Below are positions 9,517 to 17,389 of a stretch of 25,971 nucleotides of DNA, one piece after another. Within the stretch, counting starts at the first letter, position 1. Each line of letters begins with the position of its first letter. Location of the stretch: contig JAGKTZ010000039.1 in assembly GCA_021153165.1 (NCBI GenBank), forward strand, positions 1 to 25,971, written 5' to 3'. A model generated the notes under the pieces. The model was given only the letters and a program-made list of their open reading frames with translations, was not told the origin of the DNA and did not search any database. The position numbers and the translations under genes are program-made. Source of the DNA: Prevotellaceae bacterium (GTDB taxonomy: Bacteria; Bacteroidota; Bacteroidia; Bacteroidales; Bacteroidaceae).

Positions 9517-10734
9517 TTATTCGTATGCACCCATCTTGAGCATTGTCACTTCTTTTTCAGTCAGGAATCTCCAGTCGCCACGTTTTACGTTTTTCTTGGT
9601 CAATCCTGCGAAGTAGACGCGGTCCAATTTTGTCACGCGATAGTCGAAGTGTTCGAAGATGCGGCGTACGATGCGGTTCTTTCCCGAGTGGATTTCGATA
9701 CCCACCTGCTTCTTGTCTGTGTCACTCACATACTCGATAGCATCAGCCTTGATGTCGCCATCTTCCAGCGTGATACCTTCAGCGATTTCTCTGATATGTG
9801 CTGCGGTCACGTTTTGGTCGGTAGTGACGTGATAGATCTTTTTCTTCAGGAATTTTGGGTGAGTCAATTTCGAAGCCAATTCGCCGTCGTTAGTCAAAAG
9901 CAATACACCTGTAGTGTTACGGTCAAGGCGTCCGACGGGATAGATTCTTTCGGGACAAGCACCTTTCACCAGGTCCATCACAGTCTTACGATTTTGTGGG
10001 TCTTCGCTTGTAGTCACATAGCCCTTGGGCTTGTTCAGCAAGATGTACACTTTTTTCTCCATCTTTACAGCATCGTCGTGGAAGAGGACGACATCCGAGC
10101 GCATCACCTTTGTGCCGAGTTCAGTCACGACTTCGCCGTTGACAGTCACGACGCCTGCTTGGATATACTTGTCCGCATCACGGCGCGAGCAGATACCTGC
10201 ATTAGCCAAATATTTGTTCAAGCGTACGGGTGCATTGGGGTCGAAGAATTCTTCTTTGTACTCCATGCGCTTTTTGGGACCATAGACGCTTTTCTTCTTG
10301 AAACCGCCATTTGGTCTACTGCCATAGCCAGAGTAGGGGCGACCTTCGCCTGCTGCAGCACTACTGCCGGCACCAGAACGATTATAGCCTGCGCCAGCTG
10401 GACGCTTGTTCCAGCGATTTTCGCCACCGCCTTGTGGGCGACGGTTAGGATTGTTGCCGATTGCACCACCTTCGGGCGAGAAGAATCGGCGCTCTCTGGT
10501 TTCGCCTCTGCCTTCGTTGTTGTAATTACTACGGTATCCACCACCGCGTGCATCTCTGCTGGCAGATGTTGAATAGTTGCTACTTCCCACTTTGCCATCG
10601 CGGCTAATTCGGGGGCGAGAAGGTCTACCATCAGCTCTTCTGCCATTAGCATACTGTCCGTTGTTCTCATTGCGATTCATATAGCCGTCACGGCTTCTGT
10701 TCTCGCTTTTTTTGTTAAAGAAATCGTCGTACAT
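9517..10734 (-). CDS. RluB/RsuA-type pseudouridine synthase with Gly/Arg-rich N-terminal extension
   Basis: This 405-residue protein probably isomerises a uridine in rRNA to pseudouridine. An S4 RNA-binding domain spans about 169-215 (VRLNKYLANAGICSRRDADK). The catalytic domain begins at about 228, with the active-site motif GRLDRNTTGVLLLTNDG, where Asp271 is the expected catalytic residue, and with the late GKNRIVRRIFEHF motif. The first 165 residues are not conserved enzyme. They are low complexity, rich in Gly, Arg, Asn, Ser and Tyr, with many RGG-like and SGYGSR-like pieces, and look like a disordered RNA-binding tail. The target position cannot be read from the sequence. The gene lies 62 bp after purB and 49 bp before asnS. 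Confidence 0.92.
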   Translation of the reverse strand: MYDDFFNKKSENRSRDGYMNRNENNGQYANGRRADGRPSRPRISRDGKVGSSNYSTSASRDARGGGYRSNYNNEGRGETRERRFFSPEGGAIGNNPNRRPQGGGENRWNKRPAGAGYNRSGAGSSAAAGEGRPYSGYGSRPNGGFKKKSVYGPKKRMEYKEEFFDPNAPVRLNKYLANAGICSRRDADKYIQAGVVTVNGEVVTELGTKVMRSDVVLFHDDAVKMEKKVYILLNKPKGYVTTSEDPQNRKTVMDLVKGACPERIYPVGRLDRNTTGVLLLTNDGELASKLTHPKFLKKKIYHVTTDQNVTAAHIREIAEGITLEDGDIKADAIEYVSDTDKKQVGIEIHSGKNRIVRRIFEHFDYRVTKLDRVYFAGLTKKNVKRGDWRFLTEKEVTMLKMGAYE

Positions 10735-10796
10735 TTTCTTTCTTTTTTGAATTAAATTTCAAGTATTGGGATATTCTCCCATGCATAGTTTGGGGA

Positions 10797-12146
10797 TTAA
10801 TATACACCAGTGTAGTTGTATGGTGTGATTTTTTTGAGTTCCGCCTTGAGTTCATCGCTTACTTCAAGGGTGTCGATGAAGTTGTGAATGCTTTCACCAG
10901 TCACAGCAGCGTTGGTGCGTGTCAGTGCCTTGAGTGCTTCGTAGGGGTTGGGATAGGCTTCACGGCGCAATACGGTTTGGATCGCTTCAGCCACGACTAC
11001 CCAGCAGTTTTCCAGGTCAGCCTTGATGCTGGCTTCGTTCAGGAGCAATTTGCCCAAACCCTTCATTGTGCTTTGGAAGGCAATGAGGGCGTGTGCCATA
11101 GGTACGCCTACGTTTCTGATTACTGTCGAGTCGGTCAAGTCGCGTTGCAAGCGGCTTATAGGCAATTTCGCGCTCAAGTGTTCGAGGATAGCATTAGAAA
11201 TGCCGAGGTTGCCTTCCGAGTTTTCAAAGTCGATAGGATTTACCTTGTGAGGCATAGCGCTCGAACCAACTTCGCCAGCCTTGATCTTTTGCTTGAAATA
11301 CTCCATCGAAACGTATTGCCAGAAGTCCTTGTCGAGGTCGAGCACTACAGTTTGGATGCGCTTCATAGTGTCGAAGATAGCCGAGAAGTTGTCGTAGTTT
11401 GAGATCTGTGTGGTATATTCTTCGCGCTCGATACCCAGGCGTTCAGGCAAGAATTTGTTAGCTACTGCTCTCCAGTCGTATTCTGGGTACGCCACATTGT
11501 GGGCGTTGAAGTTGCCAGTAGCACCACCAAACTTACCGCTCACAGGACAAGCCTTCAACTGCTTCAGCTGTGTTTCCAAGCGGTATACGAATACCATCAC
11601 CTCTTTGCCCAATTTCGTAGGCGAAGCGGGTTGTCCGTGTGTCTTTGCCAGCATAGGGATATCCTTCCACTCTTCTGCATAGGCTTTGAGTTGGTCGATC
11701 ATCTCTTGCAACATAGGACAATATACTTCGTCCAAAGAATCCTTCAACATCATTGGCAATGAAGTGTTGTTGATGTCTTGAGAAGTCAAACCGAAGTGGA
11801 TGAACTCCTTGAAAGTATCCAAACCGCCGATAGCGTCGAATTTTTCCTTGATGAAGTACTCGATTGCCTTCACGTCGTGGTTAGTCACGCTTTCGATAGC
11901 CTTGACGCGCTCAGCATCAGCTTCGCTAAAGTTTTCGTAGATACCACGAAGGGTGGGGAAGAGTGTAGCGTCGAAACCTTCCAATTGCTTCAATGGGAGT
12001 TCGCAGAGCATGATGAAGTATTCGATTTCCACCTTCACGCGGTATTTCATCAAAGCGTATTCAGAAAAATAGGGAGCCAAGGCTTCCGTTTTGCTTCTGT
12101 ATCGTCCATCCACAGGAGATACGGCTGTGAGTACGTCTAATTGCAT
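10797..12146 (-). CDS. purB: Adenylosuccinate lyase
   Basis: This fumarase-superfamily enzyme acts twice in purine synthesis, removing fumarate from SAICAR and from adenylosuccinate. The 449-residue product shows all three superfamily regions: TSQDI at 121-125, KTHGQPASP at 168-176 with the catalytic histidine, and the signature GSSAMPHKVNPIDFE at 294-308. The start MQLDVLTAVSPVDGRY is the normal N-terminus of this branch. It appears to be the first gene of the minus-strand operon continuing to the pseudouridine synthase, asnS and nadC. A -7 box lies about 115 bp upstream. Confidence 0.97.
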   Translation of the reverse strand: MQLDVLTAVSPVDGRYRSKTEALAPYFSEYALMKYRVKVEIEYFIMLCELPLKQLEGFDATLFPTLRGIYENFSEADAERVKAIESVTNHDVKAIEYFIKEKFDAIGGLDTFKEFIHFGLTSQDINNTSLPMMLKDSLDEVYCPMLQEMIDQLKAYAEEWKDIPMLAKTHGQPASPTKLGKEVMVFVYRLETQLKQLKACPVSGKFGGATGNFNAHNVAYPEYDWRAVANKFLPERLGIEREEYTTQISNYDNFSAIFDTMKRIQTVVLDLDKDFWQYVSMEYFKQKIKAGEVGSSAMPHKVNPIDFENSEGNLGISNAILEHLSAKLPISRLQRDLTDSTVIRNVGVPMAHALIAFQSTMKGLGKLLLNEASIKADLENCWVVVAEAIQTVLRREAYPNPYEALKALTRTNAAVTGESIHNFIDTLEVSDELKAELKKITPYNYTGVY

Positions 12147-12260
12147 AATGATTTATTTTTATTATTTTAGTATTTGATATTCACAACGTTAGAGTCGAAA
12201 GATAGCTTTTCTTTTTCGCAACTTTTCTAGCCATCCTTCGCTCACTCATATATTACTCTG

Positions 12261-12292
12261 CAAATTTACAAAAAAATAAGCTGAAATGCAAG
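12261..12292 (-). promoter_or_regulatory. Bacteroidota-type promoter for purB
   Basis: On the minus strand, TAAATTTG (12268-12261) matches the -7 consensus TAnnTTTG. CTTG at 12292-12289, 20 nt further upstream, partly matches the -33 TTTG. The transcript would have a leader of about 110 nt before purB. Confidence 0.5.
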
Positions 12293-12343
12293 TAAATTGG
12301 TGTCTTTTTTTTACCTTATTTTTGCTGAAAATCGAGTTGAGTA

Positions 12344-13246
12344 TTACGACGGAAGATATCGTTCTTTAAGGTAATCCAGCCATTCTTGTTGCTTTGGTGT
12401 TTGAAAATATTTGTGCATCAATTCAAACAAATATTCGTAGGTCAAGTCAATGAAGCTGTCTTTACCTCTTTCGGTCAAGATCATCTTGTATTCAGGTAGT
12501 GCGCGATCCCGAAAATGCTCATTGCCTTGAGGGTAAAGATGGATGTGATGAAAGCGTTTGATCTCGCCTTTATGAAGCATAGCATAACCCAAAATGTGGT
12601 TGCGCCAAATCTGACGTAGATGGTTGGCTTTAATAAAGGATGTGATATCTAAACTGTCTTTATAATATCCACATAACTTGGAGATTAGATGATATTTGCT
12701 ATTTTTATTGTTTATCTTGTCTTTTTCATCCTTTCCAATGCGATATCCCCTTTCTGTGTATTTTACTTCGATGCCAATTCCGCCTTCTTCGCCGTTGGTG
12801 CTGATGTATTTAATGTAGGTGTCAAACGAAGTACCGTCGTTCAGGTACAATTCTTTGTTTTTGTCTTTCCCAGCGAACTCTATTTTGATGTCAGTGATGG
12901 AAGAAATTCCACCGCCAATGATCTCGTTGAATAGCATAGTTGTGGCGTATAGATTTTCTTTCATCGGTGTGAAAATGTTGTATGGGATGTGCTCGCTTCT
13001 CAGCATATTGGAAAATAAAGCGGATGTACCAAAAGATTTGACTTCTCTGCGGATTAAATCTCTATAGACTTCGCAGAATATAAGTCCCTGCTTAGTTGCT
13101 TCGGGGGTGAGAATTACTTGTGGGTTCTTCTCGTCGTAAGTGTTGTGTAGTACTTTTTCCCTGAATTCGAATTGGTGTTTTCTTGCTTTTCTTTTGAATT
13201 CATCGTCGTACTTGTAAGTCTTCTCTCCAGCCATATCATTTTGCAT
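12344..13246 (-). CDS. PD-(D/E)XK nuclease, PGN_0703-like putative restriction endonuclease
   Basis: This 300-residue protein has a PD-(D/E)XK metal-dependent nuclease core: Glu123 in IKIEF, Asp142 in GTSFDTYI, then Glu160 and Lys162 in GIGIEVKYTE. Before the core is a family-like block, LFSNMLRSEHIPYNIFTPM (residues 78-95), recurring as LFNNLLSSQPMAFNLFCPL in the element-borne nuclease at 20772-21719. That pairing and RQIWRNHILGY versus TQIYRNFLLSE show the two are homologous. The PGN_0703 assignment is from memory of the family pattern. No methyltransferase or specificity gene lies alongside, so if it is a restriction enzyme it is solitary, perhaps for modified DNA. The -7 box is only about 14 nt before the first ATG, so the second ATG (13234, MAGEKTYKYDDEF) is a plausible start. 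Confidence 0.72.
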   Translation of the reverse strand: MQNDMAGEKTYKYDDEFKRKARKHQFEFREKVLHNTYDEKNPQVILTPEATKQGLIFCEVYRDLIRREVKSFGTSALFSNMLRSEHIPYNIFTPMKENLYATTMLFNEIIGGGISSITDIKIEFAGKDKNKELYLNDGTSFDTYIKYISTNGEEGGIGIEVKYTERGYRIGKDEKDKINNKNSKYHLISKLCGYYKDSLDITSFIKANHLRQIWRNHILGYAMLHKGEIKRFHHIHLYPQGNEHFRDRALPEYKMILTERGKDSFIDLTYEYLFELMHKYFQTPKQQEWLDYLKERYLPS

Positions 13247-13259
13247 TATAATTATATGG

Positions 13260-13289
13260 CAAATTTATATTTTTTCGTTCAAATGCAAA
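13260..13289 (-). promoter_or_regulatory. Promoter of the solitary nuclease gene
   Basis: On the minus strand, TTTG (13289-13286) and TAAATTTG (13267-13260) match the Bacteroidota -33 and -7 boxes with 18 nt between them. The transcript would start near 13253, at or just before the first ATG. Confidence 0.6.
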
Positions 13290-13308
13290 GCTTGTAGTGG
13301 AAAATTTC

Positions 13309-13475
13309 AAAAGACTTACAACCAGCTGACATAGCCCGCGCAACTACTCCTACCCATAGGTACCTTTAGTGTAGATATATTATATATTAAAATATATAAT
13401 ATATAATATATAATTAAAAATACTATACTATCTCCCCAGGTTGCGCGAGCTGTGTCAGCCAGTTGTAAGTCTTTT
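13309..13475. repeat. MITE-like element with 36-bp terminal inverted repeats
   Basis: The arms at 13309-13344 and 13440-13475 are inverted copies matching at 32 of 36 positions. They begin AAAAGACTTACAAC and end CGCGCAAC. All four differences are transitions, and three are G-U pairs if transcribed from the minus strand. The 95-bp centre includes the palindrome AGGTACCT and a run of ATATAATATATAAT-type repeats. No transposase is encoded and no clear target-site duplication is visible. It could be a non-autonomous transposable element or a very stable hairpin. Confidence 0.7.
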
Positions 13476-13644
13476 TGTTGGAAAAGATAGAAAAATGAGG
13501 TAAGTGGAGAAAGAAAATGAAAGGCTTTCTGAAAAAAAATAAAAAAATAAAAAAAGTGGTGTAAGGTGTCGATATAGAGATGACTGTGTGGCAAATTTGC
13601 CTCTGCTAATTCTCATTAACTCTCAACTCACCCTCACGATGTTG

Positions 13645-13713
13645 TATCTTTGTATCTGTAAATGATTGATAAGGGTTGGTAGCGGCCGAACCAACTCATT
13701 CGACGAATTACAG
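13645..13713 (+). ncRNA. Candidate small structured RNA behind an orphan promoter
   Basis: A perfect -7 box, TATCTTTG, lies at 13645-13652 with no start codon for about 350 bp. The sequence just after it can fold into a branched structure: CTGTA (13656-13660) with TACAG (13709-13713), enclosing GTTGGT/ACCAAC (13675-13680 with 13690-13695) and ATTC/GAAT (13698-13701 with 13705-13708). No good -33 box or terminator was found, so this is tentative. Confidence 0.25.
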
Positions 13714-13949
13714 CGTTCTTTGCTTTCTGGAAAAACTTGTTTGTTTAGTACATTATGTATCCCTTCGATTTACAGACAATTGACTTTCAACAAAGTCTTG
13801 GTTTCTCGCAACTTTCCTAGACCTTGTTAAAATTTTCCTAGGGTTTGTAAGTCTAACTTTTTTCAAGGTTAATTTAGTGTGAGCCTAATTCAAGGAAAAT
13901 AAATTGCTAAAATTTACATCTTCTCAAGTAAAATTCCACTGATTTTTGG

Positions 13950-13957
13950 TAACTTTG
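13950..13957 (+). promoter_or_regulatory. -7 box for the M6 metalloprotease gene
   Basis: TAACTTTG matches TAnnTTTG and lies 49 bp before the ATG at 14007. No clear -33 TTTG is seen at the expected distance. Confidence 0.5.
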
Positions 13958-14006
13958 CACGAGTATATAGTAATCTCACAAAACGTAAAATCGTAAAAAT
14001 ACCGCT

Positions 14007-15845
14007 ATGAATACTATTCGATTAAGATGGAGTGTTGGTTTGCTCTTGCTGTTTCTCTGTACTTCTATGGTTTGGGCTACTCGACCAAAGCAACCATACT
14101 TCGCTGTAAAGCAAGTAGATGGTACTACTTTGTTGGTGAAAAGGTGGAAGACTGCTGATGGCTATGTCAACTATGCTACACGCGACGGTGTGATGCTGAT
14201 GCGCAGTGCTGATGGTGCCATGAGATATGCCGTGAACCAGGGCGGACAGATGCGTGCTTCGCAGTGGTTGGCACACGAGGCAGATGTACGTGTGACAGAC
14301 GAGGTGCAATTCATCAACCAATGTGCCGTGACAGAAGGCGAGGCTTTGCGCTCGGTCCATCCTACGCCAGCTAAGGTGGCTCGTGCGATTTCATCCAGCA
14401 CCGGTGTGACACCCTACGGACAGGCAGCGGGCGGTACTGTGCCCAATGTGGGCGAATTGCTCATCCCAGTGATTATGGTTGAATATCCCGATTGGCACTT
14501 CACAGATACGACTACGGTGGACAAGGTGACACGCATCTTGAACGAACCAGGTTATGCCGACGAAAAATATTGTGCGGGTAGTGTGAAGGATTATTTCAAG
14601 GATCAAAGTGGAGGTTTGTTTGTGCCTACTTTCGAAGTGGTGGCAAAGGTTATGGCTGATAGTTCGTACACTTATTACGGCGCCAATAGTTCATCTGGTC
14701 GCACTGACTTGAACTGTACAAAACTTATCACGGAAGCACTTAACAAAGCTAGTGCAGCAGGAGTGGATTTCACAAAGTTCAAGCACAATGGCGGTGATAT
14801 TCCATTGGTGAGTATCTATCACGCAGGACCTGGTGAACACTCTTCGTACGAAGTTGGTTGCGACGATTACCTTTGGGCGCACTTCTCTACACGCTCATTC
14901 ACTGTGCAAGGTATCAATGTAAAATCCTACTTCGTGGGCAATGAATTGCTGCAAGCCTATAAACTGCAGGATGGTGCACCAGTGCCCACTAGAGCTAATA
15001 TTGATGGAATGGGTGTATTCGTACACGAATTTGGTCATGCTCTCGGTTTGCCAGATTTCTACTATACAGGTAGCAATGCCGTCCTGGCCGAAACGTTGCA
15101 AACGCCACACTATTGGTCGGTGATGGACTATGGACAATATGCCTACGATGGGTATCGCCCGATGGGTATGTCGGCCTACGAACGTGCTATGCTGGGATGG
15201 CTCAAATATAGCGAATTGACTACTGCTGGTATTTACAGCTTGTCTACTTTCGATAGCACCTCTGATGCGCCTTCTGCTTATAAGATTACTTCCAACAATA
15301 ATGGTTGCGAATTTTATTTCCTCGAATATCGTACGCCATCCAGGTGGTATCCTTCGCATATGGGCGAGGGTATGCTGATTACCCACATCGACTATTCAGT
15401 CAATGCATGGAGCATGAACCAAGTGAACAATGATCCCAATCGTCAGCGTTATCAAGTGGTGGCGGCAGACAATGAGCGAGGCAATATGGATGAGAACGAT
15501 AAATTGTCATGGGCGATGGTGCGAGGTGACCTATGGGGTACGAGTGACGCATGTCGTGAATTCTCTGATACTTCTACACCAGCAGCTGTGCTCAATGATG
15601 GCGGCAAGCTTTCACAACCGCTATATGCAATTGATTTTACAGCAAGTGGTGATATGGAATTCGTCTTTATGGATGCTACATTGGTAGGCATTGAGCAAAC
15701 GCCGTTGGAACAACCTGCTGGTATCACCCCACCAGCTCAAATCTTTGATATATCAGGCAAGAAGTTGTCTGGCTGTGGTGTTCTTGGCAAAGGACTCTAT
15801 ATCATTCGCCAAAATGGTGTGAGCAAGAAGGTGATGGTGAAATAA
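14007..15845 (+). CDS. Secreted M6-family metalloprotease
   Basis: This 612-residue secreted zinc protease has a signal peptide at about residues 1-24 (MNTIRLRWSVGLLLLFLCTS...VWA). A propeptide-like region of about 120 residues follows, then a catalytic domain with HEFGHALGLPD at 340-350, where His340, His344 and Asp350 are the expected zinc ligands and Glu341 the catalytic base. SVMDYG (Met373) follows as the Met-turn. This matches the immune inhibitor A-type M6 family. The last 40 residues (IFDISGKKLSG...GLYIIRQNGVSKKVMVK) resemble the C-terminal tails of surface or secreted proteins in Prevotella and Bacteroides, possibly a type IX secretion-related sorting tail. It has its own -7 box and lies 29 bp before mnmE. 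Confidence 0.88.
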   Translation: MNTIRLRWSVGLLLLFLCTSMVWATRPKQPYFAVKQVDGTTLLVKRWKTADGYVNYATRDGVMLMRSADGAMRYAVNQGGQMRASQWLAHEADVRVTDEVQFINQCAVTEGEALRSVHPTPAKVARAISSSTGVTPYGQAAGGTVPNVGELLIPVIMVEYPDWHFTDTTTVDKVTRILNEPGYADEKYCAGSVKDYFKDQSGGLFVPTFEVVAKVMADSSYTYYGANSSSGRTDLNCTKLITEALNKASAAGVDFTKFKHNGGDIPLVSIYHAGPGEHSSYEVGCDDYLWAHFSTRSFTVQGINVKSYFVGNELLQAYKLQDGAPVPTRANIDGMGVFVHEFGHALGLPDFYYTGSNAVLAETLQTPHYWSVMDYGQYAYDGYRPMGMSAYERAMLGWLKYSELTTAGIYSLSTFDSTSDAPSAYKITSNNNGCEFYFLEYRTPSRWYPSHMGEGMLITHIDYSVNAWSMNQVNNDPNRQRYQVVAADNERGNMDENDKLSWAMVRGDLWGTSDACREFSDTSTPAAVLNDGGKLSQPLYAIDFTASGDMEFVFMDATLVGIEQTPLEQPAGITPPAQIFDISGKKLSGCGVLGKGLYIIRQNGVSKKVMVK

Positions 15846-15874
15846 TTTTTTTGACCTGGCAATACGAAAAACAA

Positions 15875-17293
15875 ATGAATTCAAATTCCTCCATAATACA
15901 AGGACTTGGCCAAACTGATACTGTTTGTGCACCCTGTACTGGGTCGGGTGGGGCAATCACAGTGATACGTGTTTCCGGACCGCATGCAGTAAACTGTGTC
16001 GATAATATTTTCGCTTCACCCAAGGGTCTGCCTCTATATGAGAGAAAATCGCATACCATTACCTTTGGCAGAATCCTCGACGCAAAACGAGAAATCGTCG
16101 ACGAAGTGGTTATATCACTCTTTCGTGCTCCACATTCATATACTGGCGAGGATGTCGTGGAAATCTCTTGTCATGGATCTCGCTATATCCTACATACTGT
16201 TTTGGATTTGTTGGTGGCAAACGGTTGCCGCATGGCCAAACCCGGTGAATTCACCAGGCGTGCTTTCCTCAATGGCAAGATGGATTTGAGTCAGGCTGAA
16301 GCAGTAGCAGATGTAATAGCCTCAGACTCCGCCGCATCACATCGCGTGGCGATGAATCAAATGCGTGGCAATTTCAGCAAAGCGTTGCGCGCTCTGCGAG
16401 ATCAACTACTTCATCTCACCTCGCTCATGGAGTTGGAATTGGACTTCAGCGATCATGAAGAACTTGAATTTGCTGACCGAAGTCAATTGCTGGACATCTC
16501 TAATCAAGTTCAGCAGACAATATCCAAATTGGCGAACTCATTCAAGTTGGGTAATGCGCTAAAAAATGGTATCCCCGTAGCAATTGTCGGCGAAACAAAT
16601 GCAGGCAAGTCTACACTCCTCAATGCCCTTCTGGGTGACGACAAAGCCATCGTCAGCGACGTGCATGGCACAACTCGAGATGTAATCGAAGACACAATCA
16701 ATGTGCGTGGAGTGACTTTCCGCTTCATAGACACAGCTGGTATACGGCGTACGGATGATCCGGTGGAAAGTATTGGTATCGCTCGTTCTTATCAAAAAAT
16801 GGAGCAAGCTGAAATTATCCTCTGGGTCATCGCTGAAGCAATGGCTAACGATGCACCCCTTCTGCAAAAGATTAAGGATATAGCTCGAGAGAAAAAGGTC
16901 CTACTCCTTTTCAACAAGTCGGACATCCTAAGCGAATCAGACCGCAGCACCTTAGCAGCACGCTATACCGACCTCGGTATCCCCCATCTCTTTATCTCAG
17001 CCAAATGTGGCCAAGGTCTTTCTGAACTAGAAGAAACTCTCTCACACATAGCCGACCTACCACAGTACGCATCCGAGGACACCATTGTCACCAATCTGCG
17101 ACACTACGAAGCCCTAATCTCTGCGCTCCATGCCATCGATCGTGTACAGTATGGCATGCAGTCGGGTCTCTCTGGCGACTTTATCTCTCAGGATCTCCGC
17201 GAATGTATCCACCACCTCTCCGACATCATAGGCGAAGTCTCAACAGATTCCGTCCTTCAAAACATCTTCAAACATTTCTGCATCGGAAAGTAA
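15875..17293 (+). CDS. mnmE: tRNA uridine-5-carboxymethylaminomethyl modification GTPase MnmE
   Basis: With MnmG, this GTPase modifies the wobble uridine (U34) of certain tRNAs. The 472-residue protein has an N-terminal tetrahydrofolate-binding domain, a helical domain and an inserted G domain: GETNAGKS at 239-246, GTTRD at 265-269, DTAG at 286-289 and NKSD at 347-350. It ends FCIGK, with the conserved catalytic cysteine at 469. The ATG at 15875 was preferred over an upstream TTG at 15851 because the conserved TDTVCAPCTGSGGAITVIRVSG region then starts at a normal distance. A mobile element follows the last codons, but the C-terminus is intact, as expected when an integrase restores the end of its target gene. 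Confidence 0.96.
   Translation: MNSNSSIIQGLGQTDTVCAPCTGSGGAITVIRVSGPHAVNCVDNIFASPKGLPLYERKSHTITFGRILDAKREIVDEVVISLFRAPHSYTGEDVVEISCHGSRYILHTVLDLLVANGCRMAKPGEFTRRAFLNGKMDLSQAEAVADVIASDSAASHRVAMNQMRGNFSKALRALRDQLLHLTSLMELELDFSDHEELEFADRSQLLDISNQVQQTISKLANSFKLGNALKNGIPVAIVGETNAGKSTLLNALLGDDKAIVSDVHGTTRDVIEDTINVRGVTFRFIDTAGIRRTDDPVESIGIARSYQKMEQAEIILWVIAEAMANDAPLLQKIKDIAREKKVLLLFNKSDILSESDRSTLAARYTDLGIPHLFISAKCGQGLSELEETLSHIADLPQYASEDTIVTNLRHYEALISALHAIDRVQYGMQSGLSGDFISQDLRECIHHLSDIIGEVSTDSVLQNIFKHFCIGK
17276..17293 (+). other. Probable attachment site (attL) in the last codons of mnmE
   Basis: These 18 bases, TTCTGCATCGGAAAGTAA, encode FCIGK-stop. The same part of mnmE (trmE) is the known attachment site of Salmonella genomic island 1 and relatives. 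The integrase-bearing element starts just after it. I see no second copy in the window, so the repeat cannot be confirmed here. Confidence 0.5.
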
Positions 17294-17335
17294 GTTGCTG
17301 ATTATCAAATAGTTAAATCAATCATAAATGATTAA

Positions 17336-17360
17336 TATAGCACTCTTTACGGGTGCTATA
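17336..17360 (+). promoter_or_regulatory. Inverted repeat: operator at the HTH promoter or mnmE terminator
   Basis: TATAGCAC (17336-17343) and GTGCTATA (17353-17360) are perfect 8-bp inverted repeats around a 9-nt spacer. The right arm overlaps the -7 box at 17357-17364, which favours an operator. The following TTTGTTTGT would also allow a weak terminator for mnmE. Confidence 0.45.
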
Positions 17361-17364
17361 TTTG
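17357..17364 (+). promoter_or_regulatory. -7 box for the four-unit HTH gene
   Basis: TATATTTG matches TAnnTTTG. Transcription would begin near 17371, about 19 nt before the TTG at 17390, supporting that start. No -33 TTTG is evident. Confidence 0.5.
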
Positions 17365-17389
17365 TTTGTGCAAGCATCGTTGTTAATCG

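Larger units (their letters stand above)
13247..14006. other. 760-bp intergenic region
   Basis: No convincing gene is present. A 92-codon minus-strand frame (13316-13594) crosses the inverted repeats and is mostly Phe/Leu/Tyr/Ile from AT-rich sequence. The region contains the nuclease promoter, a MITE-like inverted-repeat element, an orphan -7 box with folding sequence after it, and the M6 protease promoter. Confidence 0.6.

Noticed and set aside
9649..10572. 307-codon plus-strand frame
   Set aside because: It is antisense to the pseudouridine synthase gene and produced by its biased Gly/Arg-rich coding. It has no promoter or known motifs.
12344..13246. Classical restriction-modification locus
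   Set aside because: No methyltransferase or specificity gene is adjacent; the neighbours are purB and an empty intergenic region.
13316..13594. 92-codon Phe/Tyr-rich minus-strand frame in the intergenic region
   Set aside because: It runs through both inverted-repeat arms and AT-rich filler, giving low-complexity sequence without a plausible domain.
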